Shown piece by piece: positions 1-8,707 of a DNA stretch of 64,000 nt. Made by a program: the position numbers and the translations under genes. Position 1 is the stretch's first letter, and each line of letters begins with the position of its first letter. The notes beneath the pieces are model-generated. The model searched no databases. It saw nothing but the letters and a program-made list of their open reading frames with translations, and was not told where the DNA came from. The DNA comes from Rhodanobacteraceae bacterium (GTDB lineage: Bacteria; Pseudomonadota; Gammaproteobacteria; Xanthomonadales; Rhodanobacteraceae), in NCBI GenBank assembly GCA_030167125.1, contig CP126531.1, positions 3,140,578-3,204,577 on the forward strand, written 5' to 3'.

Positions 1-535
1 CGCCATTGAAAATGAAATTGCGCCCGATCAGGACGCCCGCGATCGACCCCAGCGGGTTGAACGATTGCGCGAAGTTCAGCCGGCGCGCGCCGCCCTCGGG
101 CGGGCCGAGCACCGTGACCAGCGGATTGGCCGAGGTTTCGAGGAACGACAGCCCGCTCGCGATCACGAACAAGCCGCACAGGAAGATCGCATAGGTCTGC
201 GTGGCGGCGGCGGGCCAGAACAGCAGCGCGCCCAGCGCATACAGCAGCAGGCCGATGAAGATCGCGCTCTTGAAACCGAAGCGGCGCATGCACACGCCGG
301 CCGGGATCGCCAGCAGGAAATAGCCGAGATAGAACGCGCTCTGCACCAGCCCGGCCTGGAAATCGCTGAGCGTGAACGCGTTCTTGAACTGCTTGATCAG
401 GATGTCGTTGAGGTTGTTGGCCACGCCCCACAGGAAGAACAGCCCGACGATCAGCGCGAACGCGAGCAGCGATGCGCGTGCGCGAGAAGATGTCCCCGCG
501 TCATCTGGCACGATCGCGCCGTCGATATGTTCCAT
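1..535 (-). CDS. fucP: L-fucose:H+ symporter, MFS (5' part, cut by window edge)
   Basis: This is the N-terminal 178 codons of a major-facilitator permease, and the gene continues past the left edge. The ATG at 535-533 is followed by MEHIDGAIVPDDAG. The first membrane span then contains LFFLWGVANNLNDILIKQF and LVQSAFYLGYFLLAIPAG, both highly typical of the FucP branch of the fucose/glucose/galactose H+ symporter family. Later spans include FIGLLLYALGALLFWPAA and FVIASGLSFLETSANPL. It should sit in the inner membrane and import L-fucose with a proton. It lies divergently from the IclR gene and two alpha-L-fucosidases, which supports fucose as substrate. A related hexose substrate cannot be excluded from half a protein. 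Confidence 0.9.
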   Translation of the reverse strand, partial: MEHIDGAIVPDDAGTSSRARASLLAFALIVGLFFLWGVANNLNDILIKQFKNAFTLSDFQAGLVQSAFYLGYFLLAIPAGVCMRRFGFKSAIFIGLLLYALGALLFWPAAATQTYAIFLCGLFVIASGLSFLETSANPLVTVLGPPEGGARRLNFAQSFNPLGSIAGVLIGRNFIFNG

Positions 536-607
536 GGCGTTTCCTGCGCTTGAGGCCCGATCATCACGATGATCGCCGAGGCGCAAGGCGAGTGCGATCT
601 CTTGGGT

Positions 608-698
608 CGTCATTCCCGCGAAAGCGGGAATCCAGTGTCTTCCTGGCGACATGAAAGACGCTGGATCCCGGATATCGCTTCGCGATTCCGGGATGACG
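608..698. repeat. Palindromic intergenic repeat, copy A
   Basis: The element begins CGTCATTCCCGCGAAAGCGG and ends CGGGATGACG, so its ends are inverted copies of each other. Inside, a GGGAATCCAG block is mirrored by CTGGATCCC. It lies in the fucP-iclR intergenic region. Related copies are at 2994-3177, 20178-20331, 35000-35027 (half), 35936-36132 and 37578-37690. No coding potential is seen. Confidence 0.8.
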
Positions 699-754
699 AG
701 CAAAGGCAGAGGACCCAAGCGCTTGCCCGGCGACGATACGCGTCCGATACTAGC

Positions 755-782
755 TTGTGATTCGTTGCGTTGTAAATATAAA
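755..782 (+). promoter_or_regulatory. Candidate sigma70 promoter for the IclR gene
   Basis: TTGTGA at 755-760 is separated by 16 bases from TATAAA at 777-782. It lies in the only AT-rich patch of the fucP-iclR divergent region, about 60 bases before the IclR start codon. The spacer is one base short of the optimum, so this is a plausible but unproven promoter. Confidence 0.4.
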
Positions 783-844
783 ATCTTACTTCGCCAATGC
801 ACAGGGGCGGACGCCACGCGCTGTCAAGACGAGCGGGAACGATC

Positions 845-1597
845 ATGACCAACAAGCCAGCCAAGTATCGCGCGCCCGCCCTCGACAAGGGCCTCGACAT
901 CCTGGAACTGCTGGCACGCGCGCATGCGCCGCTGACGATGACCGGCGTCGCCTCGGCGATCGGTTACTCCAAGGGCGAAATCTTCCGGATGCTGCAGGTG
1001 CTGGAGGAGCGCGGCTACATCGCGCGCGAGAACGATTCGGGCTACGCGCTGACCAATCGCCTGTTCCTGCTCGGCATGGAACGGCCGCCGATGAAATCGC
1101 TGGTCGAAGCCGCGCTGCCGGTGATGCACCGGCTGGCGCGCGAAGTCCTGCAGCCGTGCCACCTCGCGGTCGCCTCGGGCGACCAGATGGTGGTGATAGC
1201 GCGCATCGATCCGCCCGACGACATCGGTTTCGTGGTGCGCGTGGGCCATCGGCTGCCGCTGTCGCGTTCCACCTCGGGCGCGGTACTGTTCGCGTTCCAG
1301 AGTGACGAGGTGCGTGAGCACTGGCTCGCGTTGATGGACGCCGCTGGCACGCTGCACAAGCGCAAACGCTTCGTCGCGCAGGCTGACGAGATCCGCACGC
1401 AGGGTTATGCGACGCTGCCCAGCGGCGACGTCGATGCGGTGACAGACCTTTCCGCGCCGATCCTGCGGCACGCAGCCGCGGCAGGCGCGCTGACCATTCC
1501 GTACGTCGAGCGCCGGCCCGTCAAGGTGTCGATGAAGGCGGCGCTGGATGCATTGCGCGAAGCGGTGGCGGCGATTTCCCGGGACCTGACGGCGTGA
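845..1597 (+). CDS. IclR-family transcriptional regulator
   Basis: A 250-residue protein with the IclR layout. An N-terminal winged helix-turn-helix (about residues 8-70) contains ALDKGLDILELLARAHAPL, LTMTGVASAIGYSKGEIFRM and EERGYIARENDSGYAL. A ligand-binding domain (about 75-245) follows. The start chosen is the ATG before TNKPAKYRAPALDKG. A longer frame opens at 797 but adds only a low-quality leader. The gene is divergent from fucP and only 7 bp before a GH29 fucosidase, so it probably controls the fucose/N-glycan genes. IclR proteins usually bind small sugar acids or other catabolic intermediates. The ligand here is not evident; L-fuconate or a related compound is an inference from context. 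Confidence 0.93.
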   Translation: MTNKPAKYRAPALDKGLDILELLARAHAPLTMTGVASAIGYSKGEIFRMLQVLEERGYIARENDSGYALTNRLFLLGMERPPMKSLVEAALPVMHRLAREVLQPCHLAVASGDQMVVIARIDPPDDIGFVVRVGHRLPLSRSTSGAVLFAFQSDEVREHWLALMDAAGTLHKRKRFVAQADEIRTQGYATLPSGDVDAVTDLSAPILRHAAAAGALTIPYVERRPVKVSMKAALDALREAVAAISRDLTA

Positions 1598-1604
1598 GCG
1601 TGCG

Positions 1605-2972
1605 ATGAAAAGGATCCTTTCCGGTGCTTTGGTATGGGCATTGGCTTGCGCGGCGGGGCCGGTATTGGCCGCGAAGCCGGCGATGGCACCCAGCGATGCG
1701 CAGGCCCAAGCCGAGGCCGCCAAGGCCGCGCGCATGCAATGGTTCGCCGACGCCAAGTTCGGCATCTTCATCCACTGGGGCATCTACGCGGTCGATGGCA
1801 TCACCGAATCGTGGTCGTTCTTCGACGGCTACGTTTCCTACGCCGATTACATGAAGCAGGCGAAGGGCTTCACCGCCAGCCACTACGACCCGCAGGCGTG
1901 GGCGGATTTGATCAAGGCCAGCGGTGCGAAGTACGCGGTGCTGACGTCGAAGCACCACGACGGCATGGCGCTGTGGGACACCAAGCAGGGCCTCAATGTC
2001 GTGAAGGACACGCCGGCGCATCGCGATCTGGTCGCCCCATTCGTCAACGCGTTGCGCAAGGACGGTTTGAAGGTCGGACTGTATTTTTCGCTGATCGACT
2101 GGTCGTCGCCGCTGTATCCGGCTTTCACGCAAGGGCATCCGCGTTACGACATCAAGGACGATCCGGCGCGCTGGCAGCGCTTCGTCACGTATTACCAGGA
2201 CCAGGTGCATGACCTGACGCACCGCTTCCATCCTGATCTTTATTGGTTCGATGGCGGCTGGGAACACAGTGCGGAGGAATGGCACGCGCAGGCGCTGCAC
2301 GACTGGATCCGCGCGCACGCTCCCGACGCGATCATCAATGGACGTCTGCCCGGTTTCGGCGATTACGGCACGCCGGAGCAGGGCGTGCCGATCACACGGC
2401 CGCCCGACAAATATTGGGAGCTGTGCCTCACGATGAACAATTCGTGGGGCTGGCAGCCGAACGACGATCACTTCAAGACGCCGTACGAGATCATCCGGAT
2501 TCTTTCCGGCACGCTCGACATGGGCGGAAATCTTTTGCTGGACATCGGCCCGCGCGCCGACGGCACGATCCCGAAGATCGAAGCCGACACGCTGCGGCAG
2601 GTCGGGCGCTGGGTGAAGAAGAACCAGGAAGCGATCTACGGCAGCCAGGCCGGCATCCCGCACGACTACTACCTCGGCGACAGCACGCTTTCGAAAGACG
2701 GCAAGACGCTGTACCTGTTCGTGGACGGCAAGCCCGGCGGCGCCGTGTTGCTGAAGGGACTCGCGAACCGCGTACTCGTCGCGCGCGTGGTCGGCAACGG
2801 CACGATGCTCAATCCGCAGCGGCTGGGTGCAACGCTGGGTGGCGCGCCGGCAATGCTGGCGATCGATGTGCCCGATTACGCGCTCGATCCGGATGTGACC
2901 GTGATCGCATTGGAACTGGACGGGCCGATCAAGCTGTTCCATCCAGAGACAAAATCGGAAACCGCCGACTAA
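1605..2972 (+). CDS. GH29 alpha-L-fucosidase (Sec-exported)
   Basis: A 455-residue exo-fucosidase. A Sec signal peptide (residues 1-22, ending GPVLAA) precedes a GH29 barrel. FGIFIHWGIYAVDG (52-65), the substrate-loop motif KHHDG (116-120) and WFDGGW, with the expected nucleophile Asp216, are all present. The GNLLLDIGPRADG block closes the catalytic domain, and a small beta-sandwich follows. It would release terminal L-fucose in the periplasm. The linkage (alpha-1,3, 1,4 or 1,6) cannot be read from sequence. It starts 7 bp after the IclR stop, so the two are likely co-transcribed. It is clearly distinct from the next GH29, suggesting that the two handle different fucose linkages. Confidence 0.95.
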   Translation: MKRILSGALVWALACAAGPVLAAKPAMAPSDAQAQAEAAKAARMQWFADAKFGIFIHWGIYAVDGITESWSFFDGYVSYADYMKQAKGFTASHYDPQAWADLIKASGAKYAVLTSKHHDGMALWDTKQGLNVVKDTPAHRDLVAPFVNALRKDGLKVGLYFSLIDWSSPLYPAFTQGHPRYDIKDDPARWQRFVTYYQDQVHDLTHRFHPDLYWFDGGWEHSAEEWHAQALHDWIRAHAPDAIINGRLPGFGDYGTPEQGVPITRPPDKYWELCLTMNNSWGWQPNDDHFKTPYEIIRILSGTLDMGGNLLLDIGPRADGTIPKIEADTLRQVGRWVKKNQEAIYGSQAGIPHDYYLGDSTLSKDGKTLYLFVDGKPGGAVLLKGLANRVLVARVVGNGTMLNPQRLGATLGGAPAMLAIDVPDYALDPDVTVIALELDGPIKLFHPETKSETAD

Positions 2973-2993
2973 TGAAACCATCAATCACCACTT

Positions 2994-3177
2994 CGTCATT
3001 CCCGAAGGCGGGACTGCGTAGGCAGGATGCCGAAGCGAACATCGGCGAAGCCGATGGCCTGAAGGGCGCGCGGCAGGAGCCGCGCGTAATCCAGTGCCTT
3101 TGTTGTAATGCGTTGACGTACAAGGCACCCGATTCCGGGTTCCGCCGCGATGAAGCTGCGGCGGCCCCGGAATGACG
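2994..3177. repeat. Composite intergenic repeat, copy B
   Basis: It starts CGTCATTCCCGAAGGCGGGA and ends CCCCGGAATGACG. It carries the internal module seen in copies C, E and F: GGACTGCGT.GGCAGGAT, then GGGCGCGCGG and a GTAATCCAGTGCCTTTG block. It fills the gap between the two fucosidase genes and stops just before the Shine-Dalgarno of the second. Confidence 0.8.
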
Positions 3178-3194
3178 AGAGGGTAGGAGTCGTC

Positions 3195-4664
3195 ATGCCC
3201 ACACGTCGTGAAATCCTGCAAGGCGCCGCCGCGCTGGCATTGCTGACGCGCGCCGGCGTTCGTCCGGCGCTGGCTGCCGCCGCGCCGGCAAAGACGAAAA
3301 GCGACGATTACATTCCGGAAACCGATCCGCTGGTCGTCAAGAAGCTCGCGCAATGGTCGGACTGGAAATTCGGCCTGATCCTGCACTGGGGCACTTACAG
3401 CCAACTCGGCATCGTCGAGTCGTGGACGCTGTGCTCCGAGGACGAGCCGTGGTGCAAGCGTCCCGACGGTGTCGGTTACGTCGAATGGAAGCGGCGTTAC
3501 GAACAACTGCCGAAAACCTTCAACCCGGTGAAGTTCGATCCCGCGCGATGGGCCGACGCCGCGTACGCGGCCGGCATGCGCTACGTGGTGTTCACCACCA
3601 AACACCACGACGGCTTCTGCATGTTCGACACGGCGACGACGGACTACAGGATCACCGCGCCGGACGTGCCATTCCATACGAATCCGAAAGCGAACGTCGC
3701 GAAGGCATTGTTCGATGCGTTCCGCGCGCGCGACTTCGGCATCGGCGCGTATTTCTCCAAGGCCGACTGGCACACGCCCGATTACTGGTCGCCGCGCTGG
3801 GCCACGCCGACGCGCAACAACAACTACGACGTGCGCAAGTATCCGGAAATGTGGAAGCGCTTCGTCGAGTTCACCCACAGGCAGATCGACGAGATCACCT
3901 CGCAGTACGGACGCATCGACCTGATGTGGCTGGACGCGGGCTGGGTGAATGCGCAAGATCATCCCGATGCCAAGGCCTACGGCATGGAAGTGCCGTGGGC
4001 GCAGGACATCGACATGCCGCGTCTCGCCGCGACCGCGCGCCGCAACCAGCCTGGCATCATCCTGGTCAATCGCGCTGACGGCGGGCCGTACGAGGATTAC
4101 CGCACGCCCGAGCAGACCATTCCTAAGCACCCGCTGTCGTATCCGTGGGAAACCTGCATGACCATGGGCGATTCGTGGTCGTGGAATCCGCACGACAAAT
4201 ACAAGTCGCCGCGCGAACTGGTGCACACGCTGGTCGAGATCGTCGCCAAGGGCGGGAATTTGCTGCTGGGCATCGGTCCGAAAGGCAACGGTGAGTTACC
4301 CGCGACCGCACTGGAGCGGTTGAAGGCGATCGGCGAATGGATGCAGGTGAACGGCTCCGCGATCCATGCGAGCCACGCCATCGCGCCTTACCAGGAAGGC
4401 AAATTCCGTTTCACGCAGATGAAGGACGGCAGCGTCAACGCGATCTGGCTTGCCGACGCGGATGAGCACGCGCCTCCGGAGAGCATCGAATTGCGCAGCT
4501 TCCAGCCTGCGGCGGGTGCGCATCTGCAAGTGTTGGGCGTGCCGGAGCCGCTGGCGTGGCAGCCGCGCGGGTCGGGCTTTCGCGTCGAGTTGCCCAAGGC
4601 CGCGCGGCGCCGCCTGGCGAACGCGCCGGCATGGACCTTGCGCATTCCCGCCGTGCGGCATTAG
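3195..4664 (+). CDS. GH29 alpha-L-fucosidase (Tat-exported)
   Basis: A 489-residue GH29 enzyme. Its N-terminus MPTRREILQGAAALALL is a twin-arginine signal (cleavage near residue 28-30). The ATG at 3195 follows an AGGAG at 3185-3189. Catalytic-domain landmarks are WKFGLILHWGTYSQLG (57-72), KHHDGFCMFD (136-145) and LMWLDAGW, where Asp247 is the predicted nucleophile. The domain ends GNLLLGIGPKGNGELP. It has a longer N-terminal loop (CSEDEPWCKRPDG) than the upstream paralog. Its role is release of L-fucose from the glycan; its linkage preference is unknown. The Tat signal implies folding before export, unlike the Sec-type paralog next door. Confidence 0.94.
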   Translation: MPTRREILQGAAALALLTRAGVRPALAAAAPAKTKSDDYIPETDPLVVKKLAQWSDWKFGLILHWGTYSQLGIVESWTLCSEDEPWCKRPDGVGYVEWKRRYEQLPKTFNPVKFDPARWADAAYAAGMRYVVFTTKHHDGFCMFDTATTDYRITAPDVPFHTNPKANVAKALFDAFRARDFGIGAYFSKADWHTPDYWSPRWATPTRNNNYDVRKYPEMWKRFVEFTHRQIDEITSQYGRIDLMWLDAGWVNAQDHPDAKAYGMEVPWAQDIDMPRLAATARRNQPGIILVNRADGGPYEDYRTPEQTIPKHPLSYPWETCMTMGDSWSWNPHDKYKSPRELVHTLVEIVAKGGNLLLGIGPKGNGELPATALERLKAIGEWMQVNGSAIHASHAIAPYQEGKFRFTQMKDGSVNAIWLADADEHAPPESIELRSFQPAAGAHLQVLGVPEPLAWQPRGSGFRVELPKAARRRLANAPAWTLRIPAVRH

Positions 4665-4782
4665 ACGTCCAACTCCGCTGCATCGCAGCAACTTCCGGCA
4701 ACGGCAGGGACTTCCCACGGCCGTTCGAAGGTTTTACCATGCGCCGCACGGGGGTTTCATTGGTGCATCACTGGCTCAAAAT

Positions 4783-4798
4783 TGAACCGATGGGTTCA
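4783..4798. promoter_or_regulatory. Perfect inverted repeat upstream of the TonB receptor
   Basis: TGAACC-GATG-GGTTCA is a perfect 6-4-6 palindrome 24 bp before the receptor start codon. It could be an operator for a repressor such as the IclR protein, or a small hairpin in the mRNA leader. No second copy was noticed near the fucP-iclR divergent region, so the assignment stays open. Confidence 0.4.
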
Positions 4799-4822
4799 GG
4801 CCGCTCCATGGAGGTTTCGCCC

Positions 4823-7738
4823 ATGCAACACGTCACGTATCGACGCAATGTCCTCGCGCTCGCGCTGTCCGCTGCGTTGCTGCTGCCCTTGGGCGCCTTT
4901 GCGCAGACCGCCGGCGACCAGGCGTCTCCGCAAACGCAGCCTTCCGGTTCGGGCCAATCGAAGCCCAAGACGCTCAAGCAGATCACGGTGCTCGGGTCGC
5001 GCATTCCGCGCTCCGAAATCGAAGGCCCGGCACCCGTCCAGGTCATCACCGGCGCCCAGATCAAGGCGCAGGGCTACACGACGCTGTACCAATTCCTGCA
5101 GTCACTGCCGCAGTCGACCGGGAATTCGGATTTCATGGCCCGCCCCACGACCTGGGGCAGCACGGCGGTCAATGCACGCACGGTCAACTTGCGCGGCCTC
5201 GGACCACAGTTCACGCTGCTCATGATCGATGGCCATCGGGTAGTGGATTATCCGCAGCCGCAGAACGGCGACGGCAACCATTTCAACTTCCAGAATGCGG
5301 CCAACCTCCCGACCGGCATGATCGACCGCGTGGAGGTGCTTGCCACCGGCGCCTCGGCGATCTACGGCTCCGACGCCCTGGCCGGCGTGGTCAACGTGAC
5401 CCTGAAGAAGCAGTACCAGGGTGACGACTTGAGTTTGCAGATGGGCGGCGACACCCGCGGCGGCGAGCAATTCGGCGACTTCGTCTGGTCGGGAGGCCAC
5501 TCCGGGGACAAGTGGCACATCGTGTACAGCCTCCAGCACACCAACCGCTCGCCGCTGTGGGGCAAGGATCGTCCCTGGGCGGATTCCGAGGCGGACGCCG
5601 GTTACGGTGACTGGAGCCCGAGTGCACGGATGTTCGGTTACCACACCTACGATGCGATCTCGCTGTACGACGTCAACGGCAACTACATCACGCCACCGGC
5701 GGGTTCGTGCAGCCAGTTCCAGTACTTCTCGCTGGCCCATTACCAGACCATCGGCACGAACGGCGATCAGGTGACGGGCCCGGTCACGGATCACGGTTAC
5801 TACTGCACCCAACACGACCTGTTCCGCAACTGGGTGCTTTCGCCGGGATTCCGCGCCAACAACGGCTACATCTACGGCGATTACGAAATCACCCCCGATC
5901 TGGATGCCTACGGGTCCATCGCGCTGTACGTCAACCATGGCATTTCCCAAACCCAGCGGCCGTTCGCGTATCCGATGGGGGGACTTCCGATGCCGTTCTA
6001 CGACCAGGGCAGCGGCCAGATCATCACCAGTTACCTGCGCCAGCTCACGTATGCGGAAATGGGTACCCAGGCCAACACCTATGACAACGAGAAGAACTGG
6101 GACATCCGCGCAGGATTGAAAGGCGGTTTCCTGGACGACCGCTTCAACTGGGACCTGGAATTCGGCAGCCAGAAGTACCTCGTGCACGAGGATTACACGG
6201 GCCTCAACGAACAGGGCATGTTCAACTTCTTCTTCGGCCCGCAGCTCGGCACCACCACGATCAACGGAACGACCTATCCGGTTTACAACATCAACCAGCA
6301 GCGCTACTGGAATCCGATCACGCCGGCCGAATATTCGACCTTCGGCGTGGCCGGCACCAACAGCTCGGCCTCGTGGCGGGACAATGCCTCGTTCAGTGTC
6401 AATGGCAATCTGTTCCATGTTCCGTGGGACGACCAGCCGGTGGGCTGGGCGGCCGTGCTGGAAGCCGACCACGAAGGCTTCGAATTGAATCCGGATCCGC
6501 GCGGCAATACCGTCAATTTCGGCGACCCGTTCCAGGATTACAACACGGGTGGAGGCACCCGGATGCACTATGCCTTCGGCACCGAATTCCGTGTGCCGCT
6601 GACGTCGCAACTCACCTGGGACATCGCGGGCCGTATTGACAAGTACCACGACCACAGCATCGCGGACGTCGCCCGGACCTGGAATACCGGCATCGAGTGG
6701 CGGCCGCTGCAAGGCCTGTTGCTGCGCGGCACCTACGGCACCAACTTCGCGGCGCCGGACCTGAATGCGATCTACCTGGGACAGTCTTCGACCACGGTCG
6801 GCATTTATTCCGATCCGCTGGAGTGCATCAAGACCGGCGACCACGTCTGCCAGGCCACCCAGCATTCGACGTACTTCAATCAGATTTCCGGCGGCAATTC
6901 GAACCTCCTGCCGCTGACGGGGCATTCCTGGACCTACGGATTCGTGTGGGACATCCCGCGTGTGCAAGGCCTTACGGTGCAGGCCGATTACTGGCACATG
7001 ACCGTCAACAACATGATCAACTGGATCGGCCTGAGCCAAATGCTGACCGACGAGGCCGGTTGCCTCACCGGCCTGCAGGTGTCCGGCGCGCCCTACACCG
7101 CGCACGTCCCGGGTTCGGCGTATTGCCAGGAAGCGATCGCGAACGTCGTTCGCGATGCCAACGGCAATATCCTGTCGGTCTTCACCGGTCCGATCAACGA
7201 ATCCTACCAATCCGTCAGCGGCGTCGATGCCGAAGTGGACTACGCCTGGCAGACCGAACGCTGGGGCGATTTCAAGTTTCAGCTCAACTACACGAACAAC
7301 CTGAAGTGGGAGTCGCGCACGCTGCCCACCGATCCCCTGCTCAACCAGCGCAACCAGCACGTCGAAACCCGCATGACCGCATCGTTGGCCTGGAACAGGG
7401 GGCCATGGAATGCGACGCTGTACGGATTGCGCTGGGGCGGCGTCGAACAGCAGAACTACAACGGTTGCGAGGTGCTGCCCAACGGCATCATCCCGTCGGC
7501 CGGCGATCCCAATTGCGTTGTCTTCAAGGGCAACTATCCGCCGTGGGTCATCTACAGCGGGTCGGTGGGTTACCAGTTCGACAAGCGCGTGAAGATGACC
7601 CTCACCATCAACAACATCTTCGACAAGGTGGGTCCGATCGGGTACTACTCGGGCGGTTTCGAATTCATCCCGACCTCACAGGGCGACGACTACAGCGGCC
7701 GCCAGGTCTTCCTGACCATCAACTACAAACTTGATTGA
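4823..7738 (+). CDS. TonB-dependent outer-membrane receptor (glycan type)
   Basis: A 971-residue receptor. The signal peptide MQHVTYRRNVLALALSAALL ends at AFAQ. A TonB-box-like ITVLGSRIPRSEI follows, then a plug domain (about 60-190) with VNLRGLGPQFTLLMIDGHRV and a DRVEVLATGASAIYGSDALA block, and a long beta-barrel. The ATG at 4823 has GGAGG at 4810-4814; an in-frame ATG at 4808 has none. Such receptors pump substrates across the outer membrane using TonB energy. Its position at the head of the glycosidase run points to oligosaccharide uptake. Oddly, the last strand ends INYKLD rather than in the usual aromatic residue. No STN domain is present. Confidence 0.95.
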   Translation: MQHVTYRRNVLALALSAALLLPLGAFAQTAGDQASPQTQPSGSGQSKPKTLKQITVLGSRIPRSEIEGPAPVQVITGAQIKAQGYTTLYQFLQSLPQSTGNSDFMARPTTWGSTAVNARTVNLRGLGPQFTLLMIDGHRVVDYPQPQNGDGNHFNFQNAANLPTGMIDRVEVLATGASAIYGSDALAGVVNVTLKKQYQGDDLSLQMGGDTRGGEQFGDFVWSGGHSGDKWHIVYSLQHTNRSPLWGKDRPWADSEADAGYGDWSPSARMFGYHTYDAISLYDVNGNYITPPAGSCSQFQYFSLAHYQTIGTNGDQVTGPVTDHGYYCTQHDLFRNWVLSPGFRANNGYIYGDYEITPDLDAYGSIALYVNHGISQTQRPFAYPMGGLPMPFYDQGSGQIITSYLRQLTYAEMGTQANTYDNEKNWDIRAGLKGGFLDDRFNWDLEFGSQKYLVHEDYTGLNEQGMFNFFFGPQLGTTTINGTTYPVYNINQQRYWNPITPAEYSTFGVAGTNSSASWRDNASFSVNGNLFHVPWDDQPVGWAAVLEADHEGFELNPDPRGNTVNFGDPFQDYNTGGGTRMHYAFGTEFRVPLTSQLTWDIAGRIDKYHDHSIADVARTWNTGIEWRPLQGLLLRGTYGTNFAAPDLNAIYLGQSSTTVGIYSDPLECIKTGDHVCQATQHSTYFNQISGGNSNLLPLTGHSWTYGFVWDIPRVQGLTVQADYWHMTVNNMINWIGLSQMLTDEAGCLTGLQVSGAPYTAHVPGSAYCQEAIANVVRDANGNILSVFTGPINESYQSVSGVDAEVDYAWQTERWGDFKFQLNYTNNLKWESRTLPTDPLLNQRNQHVETRMTASLAWNRGPWNATLYGLRWGGVEQQNYNGCEVLPNGIIPSAGDPNCVVFKGNYPPWVIYSGSVGYQFDKRVKMTLTINNIFDKVGPIGYYSGGFEFIPTSQGDDYSGRQVFLTINYKLD

Positions 7739-7760
7739 CGAACTCCAGCGTCGAGTGCTT

Positions 7761-7780
7761 GCCCCGGCCAAGGCCGGGGC
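7761..7780. terminator. GC-rich hairpin after the TonB receptor
   Basis: GCCCCGGCC-AA-GGCCGGGGC forms a perfect 9-bp stem 22 bp after the receptor stop codon, followed by TCTTCTC rather than a clean T run. It may act as a weak attenuator or as a stabiliser of the receptor mRNA 3' end, giving more receptor than downstream enzymes. It is not a canonical rho-independent terminator. Confidence 0.4.
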
Positions 7781-7867
7781 TCTTCTCGGCGCGCGCGGGT
7801 TGTCGGCATGCGGGCGCTGTGCGTGGCGAATCATCGCTCCGGGTGAGTGCAAAGCGATCCGGTCGTG

Positions 7868-8695
7868 ATGGCGGTCGATGCGCACGTGCATTTCTGGCGG
7901 ATCGGCCGCAACGATTGCACGTGGCCGCCGCCGGAACTGGCCGTGATCCATCGCGACTTCCTGCCAGAAGACTGGTGGCGCGAGGCGAGTGCCGCGGGTA
8001 TCGACGCCGTGATCGCGGTGCAGTCGCAGCCAAGCGAGCGCGACACCGCATGGTTGCTGGATTTGGCGCATGGCGATGCGCGCATCGCAGGTGTGGTCGG
8101 TTGGGTGGATTTGTCCGCGCGCGATGCGCCCGACCGCATCGCCGTCTTGGCATCGCACTCGAAACTGCGCGGTTTGCGGCCGATGCTGCAGGATCTGCCC
8201 GACGACGACTGGATCCTGCAACCATCGTTGATGCCGGCGATCGAAGCGATGATCGCGCACGATCTGTGCTTCGATGCGCTGGTGAAGCCGCGGCATTTGC
8301 CGCATCTCCTGCGTTTCGCCGAACGGCATCCGGCGTTGCGGATCGTGATCGATCACGCCGCGAAGCCAGACATCGCGCATGGTGTGATCGATCCCTGGCG
8401 CGCGCAAATCGCCGCGCTGGCCGAATTGCCGAACGTGAGCTGCAAGCTCTCCGGGTTGGTGACCGAAGCCGGCGACGCGTGGCATCCCGGCGCCCTGCGG
8501 CCGTATGTCGAGCATCTGCTCGCGACGTTCGGGCCGCGCCGCCTTTTGTGGGGCAGCGACTGGCCGGTGGTCAACCTCGCGTCCGACTATTCGCGCTGGT
8601 TCGATCTGGCGGACAATCTCGCAGGTCTCGCGGGCGACGAGCGCGCGGCGCTGTTCGGCGGCAACGCCATCCGGTTTTACGGCGTCCGGGATTGA
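7868..8695 (+). CDS. Amidohydrolase, L-fuconolactonase-like
   Basis: A 275-residue member of the amidohydrolase-2 family (COG3618), which includes L-fuconolactone and L-rhamnono-lactone hydrolases. It starts MAVDAHVHFWRIG with the first metal-ligand pair HxH, then has CDALVKP-type and VIDHAAKP motifs and the C-terminal GSDWPV aspartate. The ATG at 7868 gives the usual start just before the DAHxHFW motif; a GTG at 7847 would add seven residues. With fucP and two fucosidases nearby, hydrolysis of L-fucono-lactone in the oxidative L-fucose pathway is the best-supported role. The other pathway enzymes (fucose dehydrogenase, fuconate dehydratase) are not in the window. The protein lacks a signal peptide and should be cytoplasmic. 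Confidence 0.85.
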   Translation: MAVDAHVHFWRIGRNDCTWPPPELAVIHRDFLPEDWWREASAAGIDAVIAVQSQPSERDTAWLLDLAHGDARIAGVVGWVDLSARDAPDRIAVLASHSKLRGLRPMLQDLPDDDWILQPSLMPAIEAMIAHDLCFDALVKPRHLPHLLRFAERHPALRIVIDHAAKPDIAHGVIDPWRAQIAALAELPNVSCKLSGLVTEAGDAWHPGALRPYVEHLLATFGPRRLLWGSDWPVVNLASDYSRWFDLADNLAGLAGDERAALFGGNAIRFYGVRD

Positions 8696-8707
8696 GTGGA
8701 GAAAAGC

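Noticed and set aside
3172..3194. Possible start of the second fucosidase at 3150
   Set aside because: The added residues come from the repeat end; the AGGAG site and the Tat motif fix the start at 3195.
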